64,000 nt of DNA, taken from Luzula sylvatica (taxonomy: Eukaryota; Streptophyta; Magnoliopsida; Poales; Juncaceae). The notes beneath the pieces were generated by a model. That model had not been told where the DNA came from and ran no database searches. It saw only the letters and a list, made by a program, of their open reading frames with translations. The stretch spans positions 19,610,393-19,674,392 of the forward strand of contig OX326960.1 in NCBI GenBank assembly GCA_946800325.1, in the 5' to 3' direction. Position numbers and translations under genes: made by a program. This document shows, piece after piece, positions 10,601 through 21,774 of this stretch. Every line of letters starts with the position of its first letter. Position 1 is the first letter of the stretch.

Positions 10601-12492
10601 GATATTAATTAGGTGACAAAATCATGTTAATTAGATGGTAAACGACATTTGTTTTGTGGTAAATCAAATTATTAAAAAATGATTTGATTTATTTAATTAT
10701 TTATTATATTTGATTTTACACATGACAAGTCATATTTATATTAATAATTTTTTGTTATTTTATTTCAATCTTTTTTGAAAACAAAGTATTTTCATTTTTA
10801 TTTTGCTAACTTTTGCAAAATTATTATTTTTATTTTTAATGTTATATTTTTGTTTATTTTTAATGATATTTTTATTCATGTGTATCTGTTTAACGCATGT
10901 TAAACGGTGTATTAATTCGGTTAAATGACTTCTTTTCCAAATTTATAAATTTAAATTTAATTATTAATATTATAAATTGTGGTAAACAAACTTGTTAAAA
11001 TATTTAAATAAATTAATGATGTGTGAAACGGTGAATTTTTTTTTCCTTCTTTTCCTATATAGGATGGAAAAAAATTAAATATTCATGGTTTACCACCATC
11101 ATTAATGCAAGTGCCAACACATCAATATATCTAGGGAATTTTAAGGGGGGCATGCATCACCACTCTTTTAAAAAAAACGTAAATTTTTGGAAATTTCTCA
11201 AGTAGAAGAAAGTAGCTGACATACGTTGTTCTGCTGCGACTTCGATTTGATCTGAAGGCTCGGGCCTGAATATACCGTTTTGGGCTAACGAGCTCGTAGC
11301 ATTGGGAGACTGAACCAATGCATTCTCTATTGCATTTTTCCAATCGTTTCGATCCTCTGTGGTTTCAGCCTGTACCAATAAAAAGATGAGAAGGTATACC
11401 ATATACATAATACATGATATTGCTAGGTTCTGATAAGAGTTACCTTCAAAGTGAAGGTTTGGCTGTCAAAGCTCAGGGTTAGGAGTTTCTTATCTACCTT
11501 AACCACACTGAAACATAAATAATAATTAAAATCATATTGGTTCAATCTTATTTTATTCGTTAATTAAGAGACTAATATATATTGAGTTTTTATGCATATT
11601 TACGAACCTTCCAGAATTTTTGAGATTGATGCCTCCAATAATATTATTAAGCTCGTTTGGTCTTATTGGTGACACATTCTGAAAAAATAAAAATATTTAT
11701 ATATATTGGGTTTAAAAACTATTTATTATTTAAGTATTTAAAAAATGAGATTAATAATATTATTATTACAGGATCGTTTCTGAAGAAGTTTAGTGATGTG
11801 CGCGTGAGAATAAACCAGCGTTTCTTCCATGACCACGTAAGAGAGAATCCTTCTATAATAAATGTTTTTTGGTGAATAATTATGAGATAAAATAAATGTA
11901 CTTTAAAAAAAAAAGAGTAAAGCCCCCAGATTTCAGAAGAACATCCTCATATCCTAATTAACATGATAATTAACACATACATTACGATTAATTAATATGT
12001 GATTTATAATTAACAACCATCTGAATTAGCAATTCCTATTTAATATTTACAAATTTTTAATTATGTGTTTCTTGTTAATTATCAGATTAATTAAGTGGGT
12101 TAATTAGAAAATTGAAGTTGTTCTGTTGAAATATGGTGTTGAAATATGGGGAAAGAATATAATTTCCCTAATAATAATGGGAAATGCATACCTTTGGTTG
12201 AGATATGGAGAAACCCGCTCTTTATGATCTGTAGTCAAGCACGGTTTTTATAAAAGTTAATTATTTCTTTTTTCGTTTATGGAGAAATATATATTGTTGC
12301 AAAAGAATTGCAGTTAATTATTAATTAATTATTATGGTCGAGTACCTGACAATTAGGGCAGACACCAGATTGCCTGGTATCAGAGTTGTCAGAAGGCCGA
12401 TTGATCCACATGTTTGAATCTCCTTGTCCGCATCGACACATGTTACTTTGATTATTTCCATTTTCACCGTTTTGATTTGAAGTTGAAGCCAT
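6815..12492 (-). CDS. REN1: REN1/PHGAP-type ROP GTPase-activating protein (PH + RhoGAP + coiled coil)
   Basis: Switches off plant ROP/RAC GTPases by stimulating GTP hydrolysis; known family members control polar growth at the plasma membrane. Coding exons, 5' to 3': 12346-12492, 12192-12228, 11770-11852, 11608-11678, 11444-11507, 11225-11369, 10320-10439, 10144-10224, 10002-10057, 9774-9843, 9597-9681, 9265-9508, 8594-9181, 8464-8513, 8315-8375, 8141-8224, 7911-8015, 7658-7821, 7368-7536, 7022-7295, 6815-6939. These total 2823 nt (940 aa) with all phases consistent. PH domain about residues 50-155 (SGFLHIS, SWKKRWFILTRTSL); RhoGAP about 195-400 with arginine finger R231 in EGILRQSADVEEV; very acidic segment about 402-500; coiled coil about 600-740; conserved tail FALAKLTSRLIFLKER. 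The N-terminus carries CRCG and CPNC. The last intron uses a GTGTAA donor, chosen to keep frame. REN1 versus a close paralogue is not settled. Confidence 0.9.
7594..7649. repeat. (GA)n microsatellite in a RopGAP intron
   Basis: About 28 uninterrupted GA units, starting just inside the donor of the intron that follows exon 18 of the RopGAP gene. On the coding strand it reads as a pyrimidine tract. Confidence 0.9.
10485..11151. repeat. MITE in a RopGAP intron (CCCCCTT-ended TIRs)
   Basis: The left end GTCCCCCTTACATTCCCT with ATTGATGTGTTGGCA matches the reverse complement of the right end GCCCCCCTTAAAATTCCCT with ATTGATGTGTTGGCA. About 580 bases of AT-rich filler lie between. It occupies most of the intron between exons 6 and 7. 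The ends resemble those of the hairpin at 36253-36489, suggesting one MITE superfamily. Confidence 0.6.
11917..12152. repeat. Small MITE in a RopGAP intron
   Basis: The left end CCCCCAGATTTCAGAAGAAC with CTAATTAAC and the reverse complement of the right end CCCCATATTTCAACA with CAGAACAACTTCAATTTTC and CTAATTAACCC form imperfect inverted repeats around about 120 bases of AT-rich DNA. A related end lies at about 34552-34620. It sits between exons 2 and 3. Confidence 0.5.
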
Positions 12493-13330
12493 CTAATCAT
12501 TCAAAATTTCCAAAAAAAGTAAAGAAATGAATTTAGAGAATAAACTAATTTACGCAACTAAGATAATGGATAAGTAGTGCATAGGCTCGACTGTTTGACT
12601 TTAAATCATTGAATTATTGTGAAATTCTTTCCAAAAAGATGACCAAAGTAAAAGCATTACAAGATGCAAAATTTGACTTTATTGCAATGGTTTAATGGTT
12701 GAAAAATGTGATATTGTTGTATGAAAGATGGGAGTACCTTCGAGAAATTGCTTTTTTAAGAACTGAATTTGATCGTCGAGGGGTTTATTTCATTCGTGTA
12801 CTCTGAAACAAAAGAAAAGTGCACAAATTAAAGGATATAAAATCACAAAGTTACATTGCGGTAATGTTGCCTAAATTGAATTTATTCATTACACAGAGTA
12901 TTAAATTGCTGAAATAAGGATGCAACGTATTTCTTTCTTTTCAAAAGTTAATGTAAAAATGAAGGTTCGGAATCAAATCGATAATAGGATGTGTCCATTT
13001 CAAATTTCAAATACAAGTTAAAATCCAATACAAAACAAAATCAATACACACGAGAACAAATATCAAAAGGATTTATCTATCATCCCAAAACATAAAATAG
13101 AATCGAACCCCAAAAACTACCATTTCAAGAACGATAATCAATCTCAAATAGACAAAAAGAAAGGAGGAAAGCGAAATATTTACCTGGATTAAAATGCAAA
13201 GAAACACATTTGTCAATCGATTGTTTGGGTTTTCTTCATCTTTTTTTTTTTCTGTTTCTTCTAGTTTTTTTTTTTTTGTAGTTCGTGCCCTCACGCTTTA
13301 TTGTTACTCTCGTATTATCAAACAAATTCA
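12493..13330 (-). promoter_or_regulatory. Likely 5' UTR (with introns) and promoter side of the RopGAP gene
   Basis: Splice-like signals suggest two non-coding exons. One lies at about 12738-12800 (TTTCAG acceptor, GTACTC donor) and one ends at about 13185 (AATCCAG then GTAAAT) and begins near 13300. This is inference from signals only. The leader is pyrimidine/purine rich. Confidence 0.35.
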
Positions 13331-13711
13331 GACGAATCTCCGTGCACCTGGACCACAGTGTACCATCGGTAATATTCTGAACCTGGCTCAAGATAGTCTA
13401 TGGACCGGGTTCACGCAGTGCTTCGTAGGTTCGCAGTGGACTGTTCTTTCTTCTTAATTCGTTGCATATGTTATCAGTGGGTCAACTAAAGCTCGCGCCA
13501 TTAATATCCACCGAAGAGCTTCCCTTCAGTTCTTCAATCCACCGGAAGTATTTATGAAATTTTGCGTTTTATAGGGGTATACGTGGAAATATAATATTTT
13601 GCAAGGGCACACATGAAATGTTAGGGCCCTTTACAAAGGATGCGCAATGGTTTTCTTATCCTATGCTTATCTACACGCACTCCGCCTTTTGTTTCTCTTT
13701 CCTAGAGCGCC
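13331..13711. promoter_or_regulatory. Shared intergenic space between divergent RopGAP and L15-like genes
   Basis: The minus-strand RopGAP gene and the plus-strand L15 copy are transcribed away from each other across roughly 400 bases. The region includes a copy of the dispersed repeat (about 13550-13620). A coding-like open stretch at 13305-13457 was not recognised. Confidence 0.4.
13550..13622. repeat. Dispersed repeat block, copy 2
   Basis: Contains GGGGTATACGTGGAAATA and GCAAGGGCACACATGAAAT, matching the blocks at 6337-6452 and 37240-37540. Confidence 0.5.
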
Positions 13712-13769
13712 ATGGCTTCTCTCTTCTCCCTCTCTCATCCTAGCTTCTATTCAAGAGCTTTCCAGGTAC

Positions 13770-13774
<5 letters not shown>

Positions 13775-13821
<47 letters not shown>
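13775..13821. repeat. (CT)n microsatellite
   Basis: About 23 CT units in intron 1 of the L15 copy. Confidence 0.9.
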
Positions 13822-13822
<1 letters not shown>

Positions 13823-14346
13823 AAAAACCCTATCCAATGACAATGTTGGTAAAAATCGATTGAATAAGGTACACCATTTTTACTGAATTGTCATTCATGA
13901 ATCATGGCTATTTTCAGGGCAATACAAGAGCACTCACCCACTCACTGAAACCATTTATCAGTCACCATAGGCCTCCCTTCCTAGTCGTGCGAGCATGGGT
14001 GAAGAAGGGTCCGAGAAAAGTGGAGACAAATGACAGGTTGAGACTCGACAACTTGAAACCTCAACCTGGGTCGAGAAAGAACAGGAAGAGAAAGGGGAGC
14101 GGTAATGCCGCCGGCCAAGGAAACAGCCGTGGTCACGGTATTGTCACTCAATCCATTCTTCTCGTAAAAAGTTTTAATCTTTACTTTTGTTATTTCTAAA
14201 TTTGAGAATTAATTGATAACGTATGAGGGGGCAACAATCAAGGGCTGGGGCAAATCTCAGAATAGGATCGAGGGTGGACAGACTCCTCTCTACCGCCGTA
14301 TCCCCAGGGCCCAAGCTAAGGGGTATCGCTGGAGGTAATTTTTTTG

Positions 14347-14640
14347 GGGTCATGTATTCAGTCCCAAACTCAAAAAAGGTGTATTGATGAAGTGGCAAAA
14401 GTGGGTTAAATCGGTTGATTAGTAATATTAATTGATTCGATTAGCGATTTAATTGATCGTTTGATCGAATTGACACGTCAATTAACATGTACCAATATTA
14501 ACATATTATAAATTATTTACGTGTCAATTAATAATTAATCGAGTCAATTAGAGAAGCTAATCAATCAATTTAGTCCACTTTTGCCACCTCATCAAGGTTC
14601 CTTTTTTTGAGTTTGGGAGGCCAAGTATATTTTCCCAATT
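14347..14640. repeat. MITE in intron 3 of the L15 copy
   Basis: The left end reads CCCAAACTCAAAAAAGG with TTGATGAAGTGGCAAAAGTG. The reverse complement of the right end reads CCCAAACTCAAAAAAAGG with TTGATGAGGTGGCAAAAGTG. The inverted repeats are about 80 bases and the body is AT-rich and non-coding. Confidence 0.65.
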
Positions 14641-14991
14641 TTTTTATTGATAATTATATATATTATTATCAGTTCAGATTTTGATGAATTGATGGATGGT
14701 TAAATTGGGGTTTAATTGGTTGTAGGTATGAAGGCGGGTTTATCAAAGTACGTGCCGGTGAACCTAAAAGACATAGCTGCAGCTGGTTTTGAAGAGTGCG
14801 ATAAGATCTCGTTGGAATCGTCAAAAGCGATTGGTTTGATCAACCCTTCTGGTAGAGAGAGAAGATTACCCTTGAAGGTATGATGATTATAGAAAAGAAA
14901 AATTGATGCGATAAAAGAAAAGAAAAAACAATTGAGTTCAAACACATCGCTATTTTAGATAGTACCTCTTCTTTTCTTTTTGGAAATTTTT

Positions 14992-16832
14992 TAGATGTAA
15001 CCAAGTTTTTAAACTTTATACCCGAAATAACCAAGTTTTAAACATAATTTTCAAAATATTTTTTGCGGGGTATAATTCAGCGCCTTTTTTAAATAGCGGG
15101 GAACCATTCAGCGCCTTTGTTTACCGAGTAATTAAGGCAGTTAAATAAAGGCGCTGAATGAAACAGCGCCATATTCACAGATATTTAAAAAAAATATTTA
15201 TTCCACTCCAAGATGTACCCGCCGAATTCTCCATTATTTAGTTATTACGTTCAATTATATTGATAATTAAGATATATAATTAAATATTCAGTAAAATTTA
15301 TTCAAATTTATGAATTTGAATGAATATTAATTATGTATTAAATTAACAGCTAATATGTAATGGTTATTATTTTAATTAAATATACGAATCAAAATTATCC
15401 AAATTTTATCATAACATTCATATGTTATAATTAGTATATTTAATTAAAATGATAACCAGTATATGTTAGCTGTTAACTTAATCCATAATTAATAATTATT
15501 CGAATTCATAAATTTGAATAAATTTTACTGAATATTTAATTATATATCTTAATTATCAATATAATTGAACGTAATAACTAAATAAAGGAGAATTCGGCAG
15601 GTACATCTTGGAGTTGAATAATTTTTTTAAATCTTATTTTCAAACCGTGTGGTGTCAGTGTGTGGTATTAAAAAAAGAAAAAATTAAACCCCTCCAAAGT
15701 GTACACGCCGAATTCTCCATTATTTAGTTATTACGTTCAATTATATTGATAATTAAGATATATAATTAAATATTCAGTAAAATTTATTCAAATTTATGAA
15801 TTCGAACAATTATTAATTATGGATTAAGTTAACAGCTAACATGTACTGGTTATCATTTTAATTAAATAGACGAATCGAAATTATCCAAAATTTACCATAA
15901 CTACTCTATGTCATAATTAGTATATTTAATTAAAATAATAACTAGTACATGTTAGCTGTTAACTTAATGTATAATTAATAATTGTTCGAATTCATAAATT
16001 TGAATAAATTTTACTGAATATTTAATTATATATCTTAATTATCAATATAATTGAACGTAATAACTAAATAATGGAGAATTCGGCGTGTACACATTGGAGG
16101 GGTTTAATTTTTTTACATATTTTTTCCACATTGTCACGTGTGTATGTCAGATATTAAAAATAAAAAAATTAATTTTCTCCAAAATGTACCCGCCGAATTC
16201 TTCATTATTTAGTTATTACGTTCAATTATATTGATAATTAAGATATATAATTAAATATTCAGTAAAATTTATTCAAATTTATGAATTCGAACAATTATTA
16301 ATTACATATTAAGTTAACAGCTAACATGTACTGGTTATAATTTTAATTAAATATATTAATGATAACATAGAAATGTTATGATAAAATTTGGATAATTTCG
16401 ATTCGTATATTTAATTAAAATAATAACCATTACATATTAGCTGTTAACTTAATACATAATTAATATTCATTCAAATTCATAAATTTGAATAAATTTTACT
16501 GAATATTTAATTGTATATCTTAATTATCAATATAATTGAACGTAATAACTAAATAATGGAGAATTCGGCGGGTACATCTTGGAGTGGAATAATTTTTTTT
16601 TTTAAAATATTTGTGAAATGACGCTGATTCATTCAGCGCCTGTCGCTGTTTCATTCGGCGCCTTTATTTAGCTGTCTTAATTACTCCCGTAAACAAAGGC
16701 GCTGAATGGTTCCCCGCTATTTAAAAAAGGCGCTGAATGATACCCCCGCAAAAGACATTTTGAGAATTATGTTCAAAACTTGGTTATTTCGGGTATAAAG
16801 TTTAAAAACTTGGTTACATCTAAAAAATTTCC
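14992..16832. mobile_element. Non-autonomous MULE with perfect 9-bp target duplication
   Basis: Both ends start GGAAATTTTTTAGATG when read inward. The inverted repeats are near-identical for about 90 bases, then share GCGGGG and blocks containing CATTCAGCGCC. The flanks TTTCTTTTT at 14983-14991 and 16833-16841 form a perfect 9-bp duplication, diagnostic of Mutator-like transposition. No transposase frame is present. The interior holds three palindromic units (separate entry). The inner subterminal sequence (CCCGAAATAACC, CTCAAAATGTCTTTTGCGGG) matches the MULE beginning at 62186, a plausible relative or source of transposase. Confidence 0.85.
15195..16590. repeat. Three tandem palindromic units inside the MULE
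   Basis: Each unit begins near GCCGAATTCTCCATTATTT, runs about 200 bases, then repeats as its own reverse complement and ends near AAATAATGGAGAATTCGGC. The units lie at about 15205-15610, 15695-16095 and 16185-16580, separated by short AT-rich spacers. Single-strand folding would give three consecutive hairpins of roughly 200-base stems. Confidence 0.75.
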
Positions 16833-17080
16833 TTTCTTTTTTGACCGTGAAATTGCTAATAAAGGCAAGGGCATATTCGAAACAAGCAAAAGAAAAGCTA
16901 GAAGCGGCGGGTTGCACTTTGACAGTGTTACCGGGTTGGAAGAAGTGGGTGAAACCGTCCGTTGAGAAAAACCGCGCCCGTGCGGACGCGTATTTTGCTG
17001 CTAAAAGGGCAGCGGCCGCGGCAGAATTGGCGGAAGCTGCAGAATTGGCGGAATTGGCAGAATTGGATGAATCAGCATAG

Positions 17081-18399
17081 GATTGTTTCTTTCTCTTTCG
17101 TTCCTTCTTACTTTTTTCTTTCAGGATCCATTTCTTTTTTGTAATGTAAATTCATTTGAATTTGCAGAGCCTTGATAATTTTGATATTTTTTTTCTTCGG
17201 AATGTTCTTAAAAAAATGCCGAAGTCCTCTCCAAACAAATGCCCTAATATTTGCCGTACCATATCAATTAATGTTATTACTTTTTTGAAATACTTTTAGT
17301 TAAGCATATAAATATAAATATGCAAAATAAAGTTACTTATGTGATGATTATTTTCAATTAAAATTCGTAACATGGTTCAAGGAAGAATGGGAGGATCTAT
17401 AACAGAGAATATTTTTTTGTATAACAAAAATACGGTCAAGTAAAAAAAAAAGAGTACTATCGTACATCTTTCAAAAAAGATATTTTTGATATTTAGAAGG
17501 ATGAATCATAAATTTTATTTTTTATGGATATTTTATTTTTCATGAACAATTCAATTTTTTCTATTTAACCTATCAGTTATTGATAAATACATCTGAAAAA
17601 TTATTTTGAATACTCATTAATTAATAATTATACAAAATATTCTTGAAAATTAGTGTATCATGAGCAAAAAAAAATGTGTATGATAGAATTTCCCGTAGAA
17701 AAAATATGTAGGATAGAAAACAGAAATGTATTTGAGGGATTTATGAGTAGACAAAATATGTAGCCATGTAGGGTTTTATTTTTTTTTTGCTACTTGAAGC
17801 ATGTCATATTTTATTTTTTAAATTCAAATCGTACGATTAAATTTTAATATCCGCGTGATACGGAATTGTAAAAAAATTGTTAAATTTCTGTTTGACCCAC
17901 GCAAGTTATATATTTTTGTTAGTATTTAATATTTCACACACGATCTATTTCTCTTTGAATATTTTTAATGTGAAATATTATATTTTTATTGAGGATAAGT
18001 TTATTCTCTAATATTTTTGAAACATTAATATTAAAAATTAGTCAAATATATTTATTTGTAAATTCTTGCAAATTCTGGTGGGATTTGTGGAGACATCTGC
18101 CTGTGGCACCAAGTTACTCCCAAGTTACTTCTGAAAGCCTGACGAGAGGAAACGGCTAAGAAGCACATTCATTGAACCATCGAAGAGGAGTTAACTCGAG
18201 AGGAAAGAGGAACTCCATTAATGGCGAGAGGTTTCAAGTCTAGAAAACATCCTATTTTAACCCCCACGAGGGTTCTTCTTTTCTCGCCAACCTCCTCTTT
18301 TCCAATCGCCCACTTCTCTGTTTCGTTTCTCCTTCTTCGACCTGAGAGAAATTACCCATTAGAGAAAGGAGAGGGAAACGAAGCGGATTGGGTGAACTG
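17081..18399. other. Intergenic region and promoter side of the galactosyltransferase gene
   Basis: AT-rich to about 18070 with no gene recognised. From about 18240 it becomes a pyrimidine-rich leader (TTCTTCTTTTCTCGCC and similar) typical of a 5' UTR for the gene starting at 18400. Confidence 0.45.
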
Positions 18400-20490
18400 A
18401 TGAAGGGCAAGAATGTTTTGAGCGAGAGGAAGGCCTCCTTCAAGTGGATTGTGATACTATGTCTCGCAATTTTTGGCCTTGGCATGTTCTTCACAAATGG
18501 GTAAACAAATGTCTTGATGAATTGGTTCACTACAATGCTAATAAGCAAATCAAACTTGCTTTCCTTTTAATTCATGCTATTTTTTACTTAAATATTTCAT
18601 TAATTTTGTAAAATAGGTTTGGAATAGTTACCAACTCAAATGGCCGATTAATCGTTAGACAAAGGCAAGAAAGAGAGCTTCAAGTCCTCACAGAAGGGCA
18701 CACAGCTAAAAAAGTATGTTTTATCTTCACAATCTAAATAAATAAATTGTACATTTAAACCCTCTTATATTCTTTAATTGATACCAGAAACACGGCCAAG
18801 AGAAGGATATAATCAGTGAAGTGGCCAAGACCCATGAAGCCATACAGTACGTAACGAAAATCCCTACCCAAATCGAAAACAATGGCATTTTCGTAAATTG
18901 TTTCCTTCGTTCTCTCTTAGGTCATTGGACAAGACAATGAAGACCCTTAAAGTGGAGCTATCGGCTCAGAGAAATCCGACCAGTGCATCGCACACCGTGC
19001 CCGCCGAGAGAAAGAAAGCGTTTGTGGTGATCGGTATCAATACTGCTTTCAGTAGTAGAAGGCGCCGCGATTCTCTCAGACAAACTTGGATGCCTCAAGG
19101 TCACATTCTTTTCTCTCTTGTTTACCATGTCAAACATGAAAAATATCGGTAATGCCCTCCTTTTGCTAATTTTGTATTGTTTCCATAAGCAGGCAAGAAG
19201 CTGGAAGAATTAGAGCAGAAAGGCATTGTGATTCGTTTCATGATTGGTCACAGGTAAAGATTTCATACTTATTAGAATCGTGAAACTAATATTTTGATAT
19301 TTAACAATTTATTTCGTGTAGTGCTACATCAAAAACTATTCTCGATCGTGCTATTGAAATTGAAGAAGCTACGCACAAAGATTTTCTCAGACTGGTACAA
19401 CAGAACATTTAATCTCTATATTTCTTAAAATATTAACTTTTTTTTAATCTTTAATTTTTTTTATTTTTTAATTTACGATTTAAGGGTTTTTCAGGATCAT
19501 GTTGAAGGGTACCATAAATTAACGACAAAAACAATGAAGTTTTTCTCTACCGCTGTGACCATGTGGGATGCGGATTTCTACGTCAAAGTCGATGACGATG
19601 TTCATCTCAACATCGGTTCGTTTCTCTCATTCAAAAATATATTTCCTTTTTATTAACTATTATATTTTGTAAATTTTTTGTTTTAATACAGGAATGTTCA
19701 AGGAACTTTTAGACAAGTACAAAACGAAACCAAGGACATACATTGGTTGCATGAAGTCTGGCCCTGTTCTTTCTTCAAAGTACGTTTTTTTGTTCTCCTT
19801 AAAAGAAAATAAAATCTTTGTTTCTTGATTGTGTATTTATTCATTTATTTATTTGATGAATTTTGGGTGTTTTAGGGCATCAAAGTATTACGAGCCAGAA
19901 TTCTGGAAATTTGGAGAGGATGGAAACAGATACTTCAGACACGCTACAGGACAAATTTACGCGCTCTCGAACGATCTCGCCACTTACATCTCCGTTAATC
20001 AGTACGAACCAACAAATTATAAACATTAATTTGTTCATTTATTTATTTATTTTAAATATATGATACAGGGATATATTGCATAAATATGCAAATGAGGATG
20101 TATCGCTTGGCTCGTGGCTAATAGGCTTAGATGCGAACCATGTTGATGATCACACTATGTGTTGCCAAACTCCAGGTTTGTACAGAATTTTTCTCTCTCT
20201 AATCTCTATATATATTTTTTGAATTTAAATCTATTTTTTTTTTCTTAATATTTTTTTCTTATGTGTTTTTTTTGTTTGTGTGTTAAGAGTGTGAAATGAG
20301 CGGAAGGTTAGGAAAAGTATGCGTGGCCACGTTTGATTGGAACTGCAGTGGGATTTGCAGATCGGTGGAAAGAATTCATACGGTGCACCAGAGATGCGGC
20401 GAGGAAAACTTTAAGCAGCAAATTGGTTTCGTTTTTCCTGATATAAAATCAACCACAACGAAAGATTCGACTCAGCAAACAAACAAATAA
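18400..20490 (+). CDS. Beta-1,3-galactosyltransferase, GT31 family (plant B3GALT type)
   Basis: A Golgi type II membrane enzyme expected to transfer galactose from UDP-galactose in beta-1,3 linkage onto glycans. Exons: 18400-18500, 18617-18713, 18788-18846, 18921-19099, 19193-19253, 19322-19394, 19495-19615, 19692-19779, 19876-20001, 20069-20175, 20288-20490; 1215 nt, 404 aa, phases all consistent and length normal for the plant B3GALT1-8 group. A short cytosolic basic tail is followed by a membrane anchor at about residues 16-33 ([15 protein letters not shown]). The stem is coiled-coil like, as in the DUF4094 region. Catalytic domain: [21 protein letters not shown], metal-binding DDD in [44 protein letters not shown], then Cys-rich [11 protein letters not shown]. 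The gene looks intact. Which numbered paralogue it is cannot be told by eye. Confidence 0.92.
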
Positions 20491-21080
20491 AATAAATAAA
20501 TTTTGTTTTCATGATGTATACTTTAGCTTCATTCATGTTCATTTGTATTGGACCACATTATACGTATCTTTGCTCAATATAACTGAAATAATACATTTTT
20601 TACTCATTTCCAAAAATAATACTAACTAGTTCATCATGAGTGTTGGAGTTAATTTTGGGGGCACTATATATTTTTCCACAAATTTATGAAAATATGATTC
20701 CTAGAAACAAGCAGAAAGTGCGCGGTTGTTTCGTTGAAATTTGATGTCAAAATATAATTTCCCCATCAATAATAACGAATTTATATAATTATCAATGTTT
20801 ATATAATATTTTCAATATTCTTATGGTATTCGTATCATATTCGATTTTATTTACATACATGATTATGAATCTATTTGTTATTCCAATACAAAAACACTTT
20901 GCTAAACTTATTTATGTGTGGCCTCATTTCCAATGCACCAACACCATTCATTATTTCCGAAAAAAAAAGTTCAAAACCTTAACCGGTTGTATTTAACCTT
21001 CTCAAAATACCCTCATATGAACGAAGGGTGAGGATTTAATCTTTTTTTTTTTTTTTTTGCAAAAATGCCCGTAGGCTATA
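20491..21080. other. 3' UTR and AT-rich intergenic DNA
   Basis: The first 100 or so bases probably hold the galactosyltransferase 3' end. No further gene is seen; a run of 19 T occurs at about 21041-21058. Confidence 0.4.
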
Positions 21081-21088
21081 TACGTGAC

Positions 21089-21686
21089 TAGGGGTGTCAA
21101 AGGTTCGGATCCGGTTCGGTTAGTGGTCATACCAGATCCATATCCATATTTTTTTTCGGATACGGATCCGGATACGGAATTAGCCGGATCCGGATACGGT
21201 TCGGATAATAAACGGATACGGATACGGCTCGGATATTGTCGGATACGGATACGGATACGGATACGGATACGGTTCTCTTTCGGATATTAAAACAGATACT
21301 ATGAACGATAAATTTAATTATATTTAAACGTAATTTTACGATTGTGAGTTTAAATCACTCACAAATCATTAATTTGTATATGATTTTTCAACTAATATCA
21401 AATATAATACATAAAAATAATATATAATATACGTATCCGGATCCGGTTCCGGTTCCGGATACTCGAATCCGGCTTCGACTATCCGGATCCTAAAAATACC
21501 CGGATCCGGAACACGGATCCGGTCCCCTCACCAAAACTGAATATCGAATCCGGTTCCGGATCCTAAAATTAGCAACCAGATCCATATCCGGATCCACTCG
21601 GATCCGGATATTTTTTTCGAATCCGGATATTTCTTCGGATATGGTTCGGGTCGGTTCGGGCAATATCCACACCATTGACATCCCTA
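21089..21686. mobile_element. Non-autonomous hAT element with GGATAC-type subterminal repeats
   Basis: The ends read TAGGGGTGTCAA and, reverse complemented, TAGGGATGTCAA. The flanks TACGTGAC at 21081-21088 and 21687-21694 are a perfect 8-bp duplication, diagnostic of hAT. Both subterminal zones are packed with CGGATAC/CCGGATCC hexamer-like repeats (about 21105-21285 and 21425-21640), while the middle is AT-rich. There is no transposase frame. Confidence 0.85.
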
Positions 21687-21774
21687 TACGTGACACATGA
21701 TAATTAGTTACATTACACATCATAAAACATGTCAAAAAAGATGAATGGTTTTAACCAAAAAACCTAGAAACTAT

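Larger units (their letters stand above)
13712..17080 (+). pseudogene. RPL15: Plastid-type 50S ribosomal protein L15 gene, disrupted (uL15c)
   Basis: A nuclear gene for the plastid large-subunit protein L15, judged broken. Recognisable exons: 13712-13765 (MASLFSLSHPSFYS, transit-peptide-like), 13918-14137 (LRLDNLKPQPGSRK, AAGQG), about 14227-14334 (GMRGQQSRAG ... KLRGIAGG), 14726-14877 (KYVPVNLKDI, LINPSGRERRLPLK) and about 16842-17080 (KARAYSKQAKEKLEAAG, LPGWKKWVKPSV, alanine-rich tail, TAG stop). Lesions: the exon 3 junction has AC where AG is expected. Inside exon 3 the EGGQTPLYRRIP motif is in another frame, reached by a 1-base loss and left by an apparent 7-base gain. The few residues expected before LTVKL, and a splice acceptor for the last exon, are missing. 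A MULE sits at that junction. Intron 1 holds a (CT)n tract. Loss of function is inferred. Confidence 0.75.
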
